Source of the DNA: Cupriavidus basilensis
GTDB taxonomy: Bacteria; Pseudomonadota; Gammaproteobacteria; Burkholderiales; Burkholderiaceae
Reading direction: 5' to 3'
Length of the DNA stretch: 64,000 nucleotides
Assembly: GCF_008801925.2 (NCBI RefSeq)
Contig: NZ_CP062803.1
Coordinates: forward strand, 4,278,001 to 4,342,000
The notes beneath the pieces are model-generated. The model was not told the DNA's origin. It ran no database searches and worked only from the letters and a program-made list of their open reading frames with translations. Position 1 is the stretch's first letter, and each line of letters opens with the position of its first letter. Below, piece by piece: positions 1 to 9,355 of the stretch. A program made the translations under genes and the position numbers.

Positions 1-531
1 CTGCAGCGACTGGGGGCTGCACAAGTCGAACTCCGTATCACACTCTCCTACTTCGTCGAGCCGAATCCGAGTTCGCGTGGCTGGCAGAGCAAATTTCGCT
101 ACCAGTCTTATGCGCTGCGCTTCGCTGTCAAAGCGGCGACGGAAGATGACGACCAGTTCAAGCGCCGAATTAACAAGCTGGAACGCGTTCCCGAGGAAGA
201 CGCCGCGTTCAACGACCCGGACGTCGGGCAGTGGAGGTATGGTGCTCAGCTGCGTGCCCGCGGTTCGCTGCACTCGGACATTTGGACTGGAACTGCCGCG
301 CAGCTTGGCTCAAAATCCAAGATAGCAGTGTTTCCGGTCGGCGGATGGTGGAAGGACTGGAAGGAGGCGAAGCAGTACGACTCCGAAGCGAGGTACTCCC
401 TAATTGTATCTCTACGGGCCAGCGACGACATAGACACGGACATCTATGCACCAATCGCCGCCATCGTCGAGCAGGAGGCCGTGATTGCTGTTGATGTTGA
501 TGTCGGCTCTACAGACGCAGACCTTGCGTAG
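1..531 (+). CDS. S8 family (subtilisin-type) peptidase, C-terminal part only
   Basis: This reading frame is open from the first base of the window and ends with TAG, giving the last 176 residues of a protein whose start lies to the left. It contains LSYFVEPNPSSRGW, RYQSYALRF, GSLHSDIWTGTAA and a GWWKDW segment. As I recall, this combination occurs in the C-terminal region of large bacterial S8 serine peptidases that are often encoded next to an AAA ATPase in defence-type islands. The catalytic Asp/His/Ser domain would be upstream and cannot be seen, so the enzyme class rests on tail similarity only. The next gene begins 124 bases downstream on the same strand. Moderately sure of the family; whether it is intact is unknown. 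Confidence 0.65.
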   Translation: MQRLGAAQVELRITLSYFVEPNPSSRGWQSKFRYQSYALRFAVKAATEDDDQFKRRINKLERVPEEDAAFNDPDVGQWRYGAQLRARGSLHSDIWTGTAAQLGSKSKIAVFPVGGWWKDWKEAKQYDSEARYSLIVSLRASDDIDTDIYAPIAAIVEQEAVIAVDVDVGSTDADLA

Positions 532-655
532 CGACGAACGCTTCAAATAGCCTGCAAAGCAATTGCGTTCAGTCGGTGCACGATTTGCCTACTACTGTGC
601 GCGAGGCGGGATGCCATCTATTCACTCCATTCCAGGCAATTTTTCCGAGTGACCA

Positions 656-1771
656 ATGCCTATTGACCTGTTTGCAGACCTCGGTCGGCCGAACTCTGAG
701 TTGCATCCACAGTTCGTAGCCCTCAGGGACCTCCCTGGCTATGCGCCCGCTAGAGGATTGATTCGAGAACTGCAGGAGCACTTTGTTGACGCGGACGGAA
801 ACTTTGTCGAACAGTTTCAAACTTTCGCGTTTGATGCAAGAACCTTTGAGTTCTACCTAGCCGCAATGTTTAAGGCGATAGGACACGAAATTGACCGTAG
901 CGTTGACAGGCCCGACTTTCTCATCAGCAAGAACGGAGTTACGGCGGCAGTAGAGGCTGTGACTGCCAACCCGCCCCCTGGGAAAGGCATACAGCCGTAC
1001 TCCGCACTCGTGAAAGACTTATCACCTGATGAAGTAGTTCAACATTTTGAAAACACGGTACCCATCCGTCTTGGCAGCCCGCTATTTTCAAAGTTGAAGA
1101 AGCAGTACTGGTTACTCCCCCACGTGGCTGGTCGCCCATTAGTTTTGGCAATCCAGGACTTTCACACGGCGGGGTCCCTAATGTCCTCTAGTGCTCCTCT
1201 GATGCGCTACCTGTACGGACTCGGACACCAATGGTGGCACGACGCAAGTGGGAAACTCGTCATTGAAGGATACGAACTGGTTGAGCACCAGCTAGGTACA
1301 AAAAAGATACCCTCTGGATTTTTTTTCCAACCGGACGCAGAGTACATATCAGCGGTACTGTTCTGCAACAGTGGAACCATCCCTAAGTTCAACAGGATGG
1401 GGCACCAAGGGAAGTACCAAACTAAAGGTGTACGTATGCTCCGTTGTGGAACGTGTTACCGCCACGACCCTAATGCGACGATGCCAAAACCTTTCGTATA
1501 CGAAGTAGGTTCCCCCGATAGAGAGCCAGAAACGTGGGCCGAAGGTACGGTCTTGCTTCGAAATCCCAATGCCTTGCACCCCTTGCCTAGCGAATGGCTC
1601 GGTGCCTCAGCCGAAGAAAACCTAGTCGACGGAACCGTTGTCACGACATTTGCAGAGCCATTCCTCCCGTATATGTCAATGACGAAGATATTCCATGGCG
1701 CGTCCAGAGGTGACTTGCGGAAAGAGGCTGAGAAGCTGGCCAAGGCTTTGCTATCCATTTTTCCCTCGTGA
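656..1771 (+). CDS. Hypothetical protein, possible PD-(D/E)XK-like fold
   Basis: A 371-residue protein I do not recognise by function. Around residues 83-103 it reads EIDRSVDRPDFLISKNG followed by a hydrophobic strand ending in VEAVTANP. This resembles the D...ExT/ExK core of restriction-type nuclease folds but lacks a clean ExK. A CGTCYRH segment sits near residue 263. There is no signal peptide or membrane segment. It lies between an S8 peptidase tail and a type I restriction operon, all on the plus strand, so a defence role is plausible but inferred only from position. The ATG at 656 is preceded by a weak GAGTGA. About 230 bases without a gene separate it from hsdM. Confidence 0.6.
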   Translation: MPIDLFADLGRPNSELHPQFVALRDLPGYAPARGLIRELQEHFVDADGNFVEQFQTFAFDARTFEFYLAAMFKAIGHEIDRSVDRPDFLISKNGVTAAVEAVTANPPPGKGIQPYSALVKDLSPDEVVQHFENTVPIRLGSPLFSKLKKQYWLLPHVAGRPLVLAIQDFHTAGSLMSSSAPLMRYLYGLGHQWWHDASGKLVIEGYELVEHQLGTKKIPSGFFFQPDAEYISAVLFCNSGTIPKFNRMGHQGKYQTKGVRMLRCGTCYRHDPNATMPKPFVYEVGSPDREPETWAEGTVLLRNPNALHPLPSEWLGASAEENLVDGTVVTTFAEPFLPYMSMTKIFHGASRGDLRKEAEKLAKALLSIFPS

Positions 1772-2001
1772 CTGTTCGCGACGGATTCCACCAAATCGAC
1801 TCGCACGTAACTGCATTCGCGTTTCTCGGTGTTCCCGCCGCATCGACATACCGGACGGGTGGGCTGCCAGACCCGGGAATACCGCCGCCCACAATGTAGA
1901 ATCTGAACACCTTCTGTACCGTCGCCGGAAGCCGTGCGCAAAAGCACAACTTCCGAGCGGCGGCCATCGTAGAACGAGTAAGAGGCATAGGCCCCGAATC
2001 A
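1772..2001. other. Intergenic stretch upstream of hsdM
   Basis: These 230 bases hold no convincing gene. The short open frames across them are shadows of the flanking genes. The region presumably carries the promoter of the hsd operon, but I could not pick out a confident -35/-10 pair. Confidence 0.4.
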
Positions 2002-3840
2002 ATGAATCACCAAGCGCTATCTTCTTTCATCTGGTCCGTCGCCGACCTGCTGCGCGGCGACTACAAGCAATCCGAGTATGGCCGTGTCATTCTGCCTTTC
2101 ACGGTGCTCCGCCGATTGGACTGCGTGCTTGAATCCACAAAAATGGCGGTCTTGGCTGAATTCGACGCCAAGACCAAGGCTGGCCTGAATCCGGCCCCCT
2201 TTCTCACCCGTAAGGCTGGGCAGTCGTTCTACAACACCTCCCCGCTGGACCTGGTCAAGCTGCTGGGGGACCAGGACCACATCCGGCAGAACCTGTACGC
2301 CTACATCCAGGCCTTCTCGCCAGCCGCGCGCGATATCTTCGAGCGCTTCGATTTCCACACCCAGGTCGAGCGGCTCGCCAAGGCCAACCTGCTCTATCTG
2401 GTCACCGAGAAGTTCGCCAATATCGACCTGCACCCCACCACGGTGGACAACGCCCAGATGGGACTGGTCTTCGAAGAGCTGATTCGCAAGTTCGCCGAAA
2501 TCTCGAACGAGACCGCCGGGGAGCACTTCACCCCGCGCGAGGTCATCCGGTTGATGGTCAACCTGCTGTTCATCGAGGATGACGATGTGCTCACGACAGG
2601 CAATGCCGTGGTGCGTACCATCTACGACCCCACGGCAGGCACCGGCGGCATGTTGTCGGTGGCGGGCGAATACCTGCTGGAGCACAACCCGGCCGCCCGC
2701 CTGACCATGTTTGGCCAGGAACTCAACGACGAGTCCTACGCCATCTGCAAGGCGGACATGCTCATCAAGGGCCAGGACGTCGCCAACATCGTCGCGGGCA
2801 ACACGCTGTCGGAGGATGGCCACGGCGGCAGCAAGTTCGACTACATGCTCTCCAATCCCCCATTTGGTGTCGAGTGGAAGAAGGTCGAGAAAGCGGTGCG
2901 CCAAGAGCATGAGCAGAAAGGCTTCGACGGGCGCTTTGGGCCCGGCCTGCCACGCGTGTCCGATGGCTCAATGCTGTTCCTCATGCACCTGCTTTCGAAG
3001 ATGCGTCCCGCCCAGGAAGGTGGCAGCCGCTTCGGCATCGTGCTGAATGGCTCCCCGCTGTTCACCGGCGGAGCTGGCAGCGGCGAGAGCGAAATCCGCC
3101 GCTACGTGCTGGAGAACGACCTGGTTGAAGCCATTATCGGTCTGCCGACCGATATGTTCTACAACACGGGAATTTCCACCTACGTGTGGATTCTGTCGAA
3201 CAAGAAGCCGGATGACCGCAAGGGCTACGTCCAGCTCATCGACGCCTCGAGCTTCTGGCAGAAGATGCGCAAGAGCCTGGGTAGCAAGCGCAAGGAAATG
3301 AGCGACGAGCATATCGACATGGTGACTCGGCTTTTTGGCGGTTTCCTTGAGGCGGAGCTCGCCACAGTACTGGACGCTGAAGGCAAGGAAGTCGGTCGTT
3401 ATGTAGTGGCCGCCACAGCAAACACGCCTGATGCACCTGCTGGCGGCCAGGTCAAACTGGTGCCTATCTCTCGCATCTTCAAGAACGCAGACTTCGGCTA
3501 TACCACCATCACTGTCGAACGCCCGCTGCGAGACGAGCAGGGCCAGGTGTTGCTGGGTGTCAAAGGCAAACAAAAGGGCAAGCCGCAGGCGGATAGCGCA
3601 TTGCGCGATACTGAGAATGTGTCGCTCACCGATAACATCGCCGCCTACTTCAAGCGCGAGGTGCTGCCGCACGCACCGGATTCCTGGATAGACGAAGAAA
3701 AGAGCAAGGTTGGCTACGAGATTCCGTTCAATCGGCACTTCTACGTGTTTGAGCCGCCGCGCGACTTGCACACCATCGATGAAGAGCTGAAAGCCGTGTC
3801 GGCCAACATCATGAGGATGCTCGAGGAGTTGTCGGAATGA
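2002..3840 (+). CDS. hsdM: Type I restriction-modification DNA methyltransferase subunit
   Basis: A 612-residue N6-adenine methyltransferase, the modification subunit that works with HsdS to methylate the recognition sequence and is also needed for restriction. An HsdM-type N-terminal helical domain ([20 protein letters not shown], then VLRRLD) is followed by the SAM-binding motif [10 protein letters not shown] near residues 210-219. The catalytic SNPPFG is near residues 284-289. [14 protein letters not shown] is the usual HsdM lead-in to the methyltransferase core. Its stop overlaps the hsdS start by four bases (ATGA), so translation is probably coupled. It is longer than the classical approximately 500-residue HsdM, with an extended C-terminal part that includes a KGKQKGKPQ linker. 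Confidence 0.95.
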   Translation: MNHQALSSFIWSVADLLRGDYKQSEYGRVILPFTVLRRLDCVLESTKMAVLAEFDAKTKAGLNPAPFLTRKAGQSFYNTSPLDLVKLLGDQDHIRQNLYAYIQAFSPAARDIFERFDFHTQVERLAKANLLYLVTEKFANIDLHPTTVDNAQMGLVFEELIRKFAEISNETAGEHFTPREVIRLMVNLLFIEDDDVLTTGNAVVRTIYDPTAGTGGMLSVAGEYLLEHNPAARLTMFGQELNDESYAICKADMLIKGQDVANIVAGNTLSEDGHGGSKFDYMLSNPPFGVEWKKVEKAVRQEHEQKGFDGRFGPGLPRVSDGSMLFLMHLLSKMRPAQEGGSRFGIVLNGSPLFTGGAGSGESEIRRYVLENDLVEAIIGLPTDMFYNTGISTYVWILSNKKPDDRKGYVQLIDASSFWQKMRKSLGSKRKEMSDEHIDMVTRLFGGFLEAELATVLDAEGKEVGRYVVAATANTPDAPAGGQVKLVPISRIFKNADFGYTTITVERPLRDEQGQVLLGVKGKQKGKPQADSALRDTENVSLTDNIAAYFKREVLPHAPDSWIDEEKSKVGYEIPFNRHFYVFEPPRDLHTIDEELKAVSANIMRMLEELSE

Positions 3841-5174
3841 GCTTGCCGAGATATCCGAAGTACAAGGACAGCAGGTTCGAGTGGCTAGGGGAGGTGCCGG
3901 CGCATTGGGTGTGCGTCCGTCTCGCCACGCTTTTCCGTGAGGTGAACGAGCCTGGGAATGATGACATGCCTGTCCTGAGCGTTTCTATTCACGATGGAGT
4001 CTCTGATAGAGAGCTTGACGAAAATGAGCTGGAAAGGAAGGTTACGAGGAGTGATGACCGCGCAAAATACAAAGCTGTAGCTCCGGGAGACCTCACCTAC
4101 AACATGATGAGGGCATGGCAGGGCGGATTCGGCACGGTCACCGTATACGGGATGGTGAGTCCGGCCTATGTCGTCGCTCGTCCGATGCGGGACTTCCTGA
4201 CGTCCCACATCGAAATGCTCCTGCGAACACCGATGGCTATATCGGAAATAAGGAGGTATTCGCGAGGAATTACGGACTTTCGCCTTCGTCTGTACTGGGA
4301 GGACTTTAAAGGTCTCCAGATAGCCCTGCCTCCTCTGGCAGAGCAATTAGCTATCGCCTCCTTCCTTGGCCGCGAAACCGACAAGATTGACTCGCTGATT
4401 GCCGAGCAGGAAATGCTCCTCGCCCTGCTGGCAGAAAAGCGCCAGGCGACCATCTCCCATGTGGTCACGCGGGGCCTGAATCCCAACGTGACGATGAAGG
4501 ATTCCGGCGTGGCGTGGCTGGGTGAGGTACCGGCACATTGGGAGGTCACACGGCTCAAGTTTGTCGCGTCAGTTCAAACTGGGATTGCGAAGGGCAAGGA
4601 CACGACAGGCAAGGCAACCATCACTGTGCCTTATCTCCGCGTGGCCAATGTTCAGGATGGATTCCTGGCATTGGACGACATCGCCATGATAGACATCGAG
4701 CCAGAACAATTGGAGAGGTATCGGCTACTACCTGGAGACGTGCTAATGAATGAGGGCGGCGACTTCGACAAATTGGGGCGTGGCGCTATCTGGTATGGTG
4801 AAATTCACGACTGCATTCACCAGAATCATGTTTTTGCCGTTCGTCCTCACGGTGTGGACGCGCGCTGGCTCAATCAAATCACAAGCTCACAGTACGCGCA
4901 GTTCTATTTCATGGGGCGCTCCAAACAGAGTACCAACTTGGCTTCCATATCGTCGTCAAACATCATGGAACTGCCCGTGCTAATCCCCCCTCCCGAAGAG
5001 CAGGGGACCATATTGACGTTCATCGACGCCGAAACCGCCAAACTCGACAATCTTAAAGCCGCAGCCATACACACCATCGAGTTGCTCAAGGAGCGCCGCA
5101 GCGCCTTGATTGCAGCCGCCGTCACCGGCAAAATCGATGTGCGCGAGGCAGTGCCGGAGGAGTTGGCCGCATGA
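3837..5174 (+). CDS. hsdS: Type I restriction-modification specificity subunit
   Basis: A 445-residue specificity subunit that recognises the two halves of the target sequence for the HsdM/HsdR complex. It has the expected two-fold layout. The phrase WLGEVPAHW occurs at the start of each target-recognition domain (near residues 16 and 223). Each domain is followed by a conserved helix: [22 protein letters not shown] and later [21 protein letters not shown]. The start overlaps hsdM by four bases and the stop overlaps the next gene by four bases. Base composition inside both recognition domains is visibly more AT-rich than the helices, as is usual for exchangeable HsdS domains. The recognised DNA sequence cannot be predicted here. 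Confidence 0.94.
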   Translation: MSLPRYPKYKDSRFEWLGEVPAHWVCVRLATLFREVNEPGNDDMPVLSVSIHDGVSDRELDENELERKVTRSDDRAKYKAVAPGDLTYNMMRAWQGGFGTVTVYGMVSPAYVVARPMRDFLTSHIEMLLRTPMAISEIRRYSRGITDFRLRLYWEDFKGLQIALPPLAEQLAIASFLGRETDKIDSLIAEQEMLLALLAEKRQATISHVVTRGLNPNVTMKDSGVAWLGEVPAHWEVTRLKFVASVQTGIAKGKDTTGKATITVPYLRVANVQDGFLALDDIAMIDIEPEQLERYRLLPGDVLMNEGGDFDKLGRGAIWYGEIHDCIHQNHVFAVRPHGVDARWLNQITSSQYAQFYFMGRSKQSTNLASISSSNIMELPVLIPPPEEQGTILTFIDAETAKLDNLKAAAIHTIELLKERRSALIAAAVTGKIDVREAVPEELAA

Positions 5175-6103
5175 GCGACATCCAATTGTTCCGGCTGTCC
5201 AATGGCAGCGCGAGCGAGCTGCCCAGCCGCGCCGCCACGTTGGAGCGCCACTTGCAAGGCCTCATCGAAGCGCAAATGCCGACCTTCCTCGGCGTGCGCT
5301 TCCTGGCCAGCGAATACGCGACAGGCAAGACCCACAAGGGCCGTATCGATTCGCTGGGTCTGGATGAGAACGGCTGCCCGGTCATCATCGAGTACAAGCG
5401 CCACAGCAACGAGAATGTCATCAACCAGGGACTGTTCTATTTGGATTGGCTGCTGGACCATCAGGCGGAGTTCCGCTGGTTGGTGATGGAAAAGCTTGGC
5501 AAGGACGTGGCCGAGCAAATCGAGTGGGCGGGCACGCGCCTGCTGTGCATCGCCGCCGACTTCACGCGCTACGACCAGCACGCCGTGCAGCAGATTCCGC
5601 GCAATATCGAGCTGATTCGCTACAAGCTGTTCGGCGACGACCTGCTGTTGCTGGAACTGGTGAACGCCCAGAGCGTCCCCGACGCTACGGTGGTCAAGCC
5701 GGCGCCAGCCGAAGCATCCACCGAGCCTGAAAAACCAAAACCGGCAAGCAAAGACAAGTCTCTGGAAGAGCAGCTTGCGCTGGCCACACCGGAGATTCGC
5801 GAGTTGTACTCGCAAACGACCAGCTTCCTGACTGCGCTGGGTGACGACGTGCAGGAAAAGCGCCTGAAACTCTATACCGCCTTCCGGCGCCTGAAGAACT
5901 TCGCCTGCGTGATTGCCTACCCGAATCGCCTACTCATCACGCTCAAGCTCGACCCGGCCTCGGTTGCGCTTGAGGAAGGCTTCAGTCGCGATGTCAGCCA
6001 GGTCGGCCACTGGGGCACCGGCGACCTCGAGTTGACCCTCCATAGACTGGCGGACCTCGAACGAGCCAAACCGCTGATAGAGCGCAGTTACGCAGAAGGC
6101 TAA
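5171..6103 (+). CDS. DUF5655/NucS-like PD-(D/E)XK protein inside the hsd operon
   Basis: A 310-residue protein with a nuclease-type core in its first 90 residues: KGRIDSLGLDENG, then VIIEYKR, giving a D60...E74-x-K76 set typical of PD-(D/E)XK folds (NucS/DUF91 relatives). A charged, proline-rich linker near residues 175-195 (EPEKPKPASKDKSLEEQ) leads to a C-terminal domain of about 110 residues (LYSQTTSFLTALGDDVQEKRLKLYTAFRRLKNFACV) that fits DUF5655. It overlaps hsdS by four bases and precedes hsdR by 55 bases, so it is expressed with the restriction system. It may be an accessory nuclease or DNA-end-binding factor. The family is fairly sure; the role is inferred. Confidence 0.82.
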   Translation: MSDIQLFRLSNGSASELPSRAATLERHLQGLIEAQMPTFLGVRFLASEYATGKTHKGRIDSLGLDENGCPVIIEYKRHSNENVINQGLFYLDWLLDHQAEFRWLVMEKLGKDVAEQIEWAGTRLLCIAADFTRYDQHAVQQIPRNIELIRYKLFGDDLLLLELVNAQSVPDATVVKPAPAEASTEPEKPKPASKDKSLEEQLALATPEIRELYSQTTSFLTALGDDVQEKRLKLYTAFRRLKNFACVIAYPNRLLITLKLDPASVALEEGFSRDVSQVGHWGTGDLELTLHRLADLERAKPLIERSYAEG

Positions 6104-6158
6104 GAGGCGCCCCTCGCCTGCCCATCCAAAAATAATATCGAATGCATACGGGTCAAGC

Positions 6159-9100
6159 ATGAGCAACCTGCACCAGGAACACCACTTCGAAGCAGAAATC
6201 TGCCAGTCCCTGGCAGCTAGCGGTTGGTTCTATGCTGAAGGCGATGCGGCTTACTATGACCGCGCCAACGCACTTTTCCTACCCGACCTGCTAGCTTGGA
6301 TTGAGGCGACCCAGCCCGACACCTGGCAACGCCTGACTAAGACCCATGGGCCGGCCCTCAAGGAACGCCTGGCTGAGCGGGTACGTAAGAGCCTGAACGA
6401 GCGCGGGACGCTGGATGTGCTCCGCCGTGGCGTCGAAATGCTGGGGCTGAAGGCGCCACTATCGCTGGTGCAGTTCAAGCCCGCCCTGGCCATCAACCCG
6501 GTCATCCAGCAGCACTACACCGCCAACCGGCTGCGAGTGGTGCGTCAAGTACGGCACTCGCTGAACCATCCGCAAGACGCGCTGGACCTGGTGCTGTTCG
6601 TCAACGGCATTCCGGTCGCCACTGCCGAGCTGAAGTCGGACTTCACGCAAAGCGTGCAGGATGCTGTGGACCAATACCGCTTCGACCGGCATCCCCAGCC
6701 CAAGGGCGGGCAAGCAGAGCCGGTGCTGAGCTTCCCAGGCGGGGCGCTGGTGCACTTCGCCGTGAGCCAGACTGAGGTCACGATGACCACCCGTCTGGCT
6801 GGTCCGGCCACACATTTCCTGCCGTTCAACCGAGGCAACGCAGGCGCGGCGGGCAATGCCCCGAACCCCAATGGCTTCACCACTGCCTACCTGTGGGACG
6901 AGGTGTGGGCGCGTGAGAGCTGGCTCGACATCCTGCACCGCTACCTGATTGGCAAGCGCGACGAGAAGAAGCAGCCAAAGACCGTCATCTTCCCGCGTTA
7001 TCACCAGCTCGATGCGACACGCAAGCTAGTGGCCGATGTACTGGCGCAAGGCCCTGGCCAGCGTTACCTGATTCAGCATTCGGCGGGCTCGGGCAAGACC
7101 AATTCAATTGCCTGGACGGCACACTTCCTCGCCGACCTGCACAACGCCGAACACCAGAAGATGTTCGACAGCGTGCTGGTGGTGTCGGACCGCACAGTGC
7201 TGGACGCGCAGCTGCAGGAAGCCATCTTCGATTTCGAGCGTACCACCGGCGTGGTGGCCACCATCACCAACGAGCACGGCAGCAAGAGCGCGCAACTGGG
7301 CCAAGCGCTCAAGGATGGCAAGAAAATCATCGTCTGCACCATCCAGACCTTTCCGTTCGCCTTGCAGGCGGTGCAGGAGCTGGCGGCGACCGAGGGCAAG
7401 CGCTTCGCCGTCATCGCCGATGAAGCCCACAGCTCGCAGACCGGCGAGGCGGCGGCCAAGCTCAAGCAATTGCTGTCGGCCGAAGAATGGGCCGAGCTGC
7501 AGGATGGCGGTGAAATCGACACCGAGGTCCTGTTGGCCGCCCAAATGGAGGCGCGCACCGGCGCCAAGGGTCTGACCTACGTGGCTTTCACGGCCACGCC
7601 CAAGCTGAAGACGTTGGAGTTGTTCGGCCGGCCCGGCCCCGACGGGCTACCGCAGCCCTTCCATGTGTATTCGATGCGCCAGGCCATCGAGGAAGGCTTC
7701 ATCCTCGATGTGCTGAAGAACTACACGACCTATAAGCTCGCGTTTAGGCTGGCCCACGACGGCCAAGAATACGACGAAAAGCAGGTCGAGCGCAGTACCG
7801 CGATGAAGGGCATCATGCAGTGGGTCCGGCTGCACCCGTACAACATCGCGCAGAAGGTACAAATCGTCGTCGAGCACTACCGCGAGAACGTACAGCCACT
7901 CTTGGAGGGCAAAGCGAAAGCCATGGTCGTCGTGGCCAGCCGCAAGGAGGCGGTGCGCTGGCAAAAGGCCATTCGCGCCTATATCGGAAAGCAGAACTAT
8001 CCGCTGGGCGTGCTGGTGGCGTTCTCTGGCGAAATCGACGACCCTGAGAGCTATCCGGCGCCGGTGACCGAGACCAGCAAGGAACTGAATCCCGGCCTAA
8101 AGGGGCGCGACATCCGCGATGCGTTCGCCGAGCCCGAGTATCACCTGCTGCTCGTCGCCAACAAGTTCCAAACTGGCTTTGACCAGCCCTTGCTGTGCGG
8201 CATGTACGTGGACAAGATGCTCGGCGGCATCCAAGCCGTACAGACGCTGTCGCGCTTGAATCGCGCCCACCCTGGTAAGGACACCACCTACATCCTCGAC
8301 TTCGTCAACGACGCCGGCGAAATCCTCAAGGTGTTCAAGACCTACTACGAGACCGCCCAACTGGAGGCCACGACCGACCCGCATCACGTCTACGACCTGC
8401 GCGCCAAGCTCGATGCCACCGGCCACTACGACGACTTCGAGGTGGACCGCGTGACAAAGGTCGAACTAGACCCGAAGGGAACGCAGGCGCAGCTAAGTAC
8501 TGCCATCGCGCCAGTGGCCGACCGCTTGCTCAAGCGCTACAAGGCTGCACAACAGGACAAGGTTACTGCCGAGGCGCAGCGCGATGACAGGGCTGCCCAG
8601 GCGGCCAAGGACACGCTCGATGCGCTGGTCCTGTTCAAGAACGACATGGGTGCGTTTGTGCGCCTCTACGCGTTCCTATCGCAGATTTTCGACTACGGCA
8701 ATACCGATATCGAAAGGCGCTTCCTGTTCTACAAGCGCCTCATTCCGCTGCTGGAGTTCGGCCGCGACCGCGATACCGTCGACCTGTCCAAGGTGGTGCT
8801 GACCCACCACAGCCTGAGGAACACCGGGCGCCAGCCGTTGAGACTGAATCATGGCGAAGCCCCCAAGCTGCCGCCGATGGACGCCGTCGGCAGCGGAGCC
8901 GTGCAGGACAAGCAGAAGGCCTTCCTTGAGGAAATCATCCAGAAGGTCAATGGCCTCTTCGAGGGCGACCTGACCGATGACGACCAGCTCGTATATGTGA
9001 ACGGCGTGCTCAAAGGCAAGTTGCTGGAGAACGAGACGCTCATGCAGCAGGCCATGAGCAACAGCAAGGAGCAGTTCGCCAACTCACCCGACCTGAAGGA

Positions 9101-9272
9101 CGCGCTTATGCATGCCATCATGGACGCGCTCGACGCCCACAATACGATGAGCACACAGGCGCTGGGTTCGGAACGAGTGCGCGAAGGGCTCAAAGAGATT
9201 CTGCTTGGACCAGCCCAGCTTTACGAAGCCCTAAGGCAGCGCTCGACCGCGAATCGCCCAAGCGCTATGTAA
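6159..9272 (+). CDS. hsdR: Type I restriction enzyme, endonuclease/translocase subunit
   Basis: A 1037-residue motor and nuclease subunit that pulls DNA past the bound complex and cuts unmodified DNA. An N-terminal nuclease domain shows LVLFVNGIPVATAELKSD with D143, E157 and K159. The SF2 helicase core follows, with Walker A HSAGSGKTN near residues 307-315, DEAHSS near 421-426, then FTATP and a C-terminal helicase lobe (LLLVANKFQTGFDQP, QTLSRLNRAHPGK). The tail is helical. The length matches the family and no key residue is missing, so together with hsdM and hsdS the system looks functional. The start at 6159 follows 55 bases of AT-rich spacer. The downstream gene converges on it. Confidence 0.95.
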   Translation: MSNLHQEHHFEAEICQSLAASGWFYAEGDAAYYDRANALFLPDLLAWIEATQPDTWQRLTKTHGPALKERLAERVRKSLNERGTLDVLRRGVEMLGLKAPLSLVQFKPALAINPVIQQHYTANRLRVVRQVRHSLNHPQDALDLVLFVNGIPVATAELKSDFTQSVQDAVDQYRFDRHPQPKGGQAEPVLSFPGGALVHFAVSQTEVTMTTRLAGPATHFLPFNRGNAGAAGNAPNPNGFTTAYLWDEVWARESWLDILHRYLIGKRDEKKQPKTVIFPRYHQLDATRKLVADVLAQGPGQRYLIQHSAGSGKTNSIAWTAHFLADLHNAEHQKMFDSVLVVSDRTVLDAQLQEAIFDFERTTGVVATITNEHGSKSAQLGQALKDGKKIIVCTIQTFPFALQAVQELAATEGKRFAVIADEAHSSQTGEAAAKLKQLLSAEEWAELQDGGEIDTEVLLAAQMEARTGAKGLTYVAFTATPKLKTLELFGRPGPDGLPQPFHVYSMRQAIEEGFILDVLKNYTTYKLAFRLAHDGQEYDEKQVERSTAMKGIMQWVRLHPYNIAQKVQIVVEHYRENVQPLLEGKAKAMVVVASRKEAVRWQKAIRAYIGKQNYPLGVLVAFSGEIDDPESYPAPVTETSKELNPGLKGRDIRDAFAEPEYHLLLVANKFQTGFDQPLLCGMYVDKMLGGIQAVQTLSRLNRAHPGKDTTYILDFVNDAGEILKVFKTYYETAQLEATTDPHHVYDLRAKLDATGHYDDFEVDRVTKVELDPKGTQAQLSTAIAPVADRLLKRYKAAQQDKVTAEAQRDDRAAQAAKDTLDALVLFKNDMGAFVRLYAFLSQIFDYGNTDIERRFLFYKRLIPLLEFGRDRDTVDLSKVVLTHHSLRNTGRQPLRLNHGEAPKLPPMDAVGSGAVQDKQKAFLEEIIQKVNGLFEGDLTDDDQLVYVNGVLKGKLLENETLMQQAMSNSKEQFANSPDLKDALMHAIMDALDAHNTMSTQALGSERVREGLKEILLGPAQLYEALRQRSTANRPSAM

Positions 9273-9290
9273 ATCTAAGTGGAACTGGTC

Positions 9291-9340
9291 GCAGAACTGC
9301 CTTGTTTCTCGCAACCATCTATTTCGGGCGGCAATTCTGC
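9291..9340. repeat. Imperfect inverted repeat between converging genes
   Basis: GCAGAACTGCC (9291-9301) and GGCAATTCTGC (9330-9340) can pair at 10 of 11 positions across a 28-base loop, in the short gap between hsdR and the gene that converges on it. No T-run follows on either side, so it is not a standard intrinsic terminator. It may be a 3'-end hairpin for both transcripts. Confidence 0.3.
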
Positions 9341-9355
9341 CTACTGAAGCCTTTC

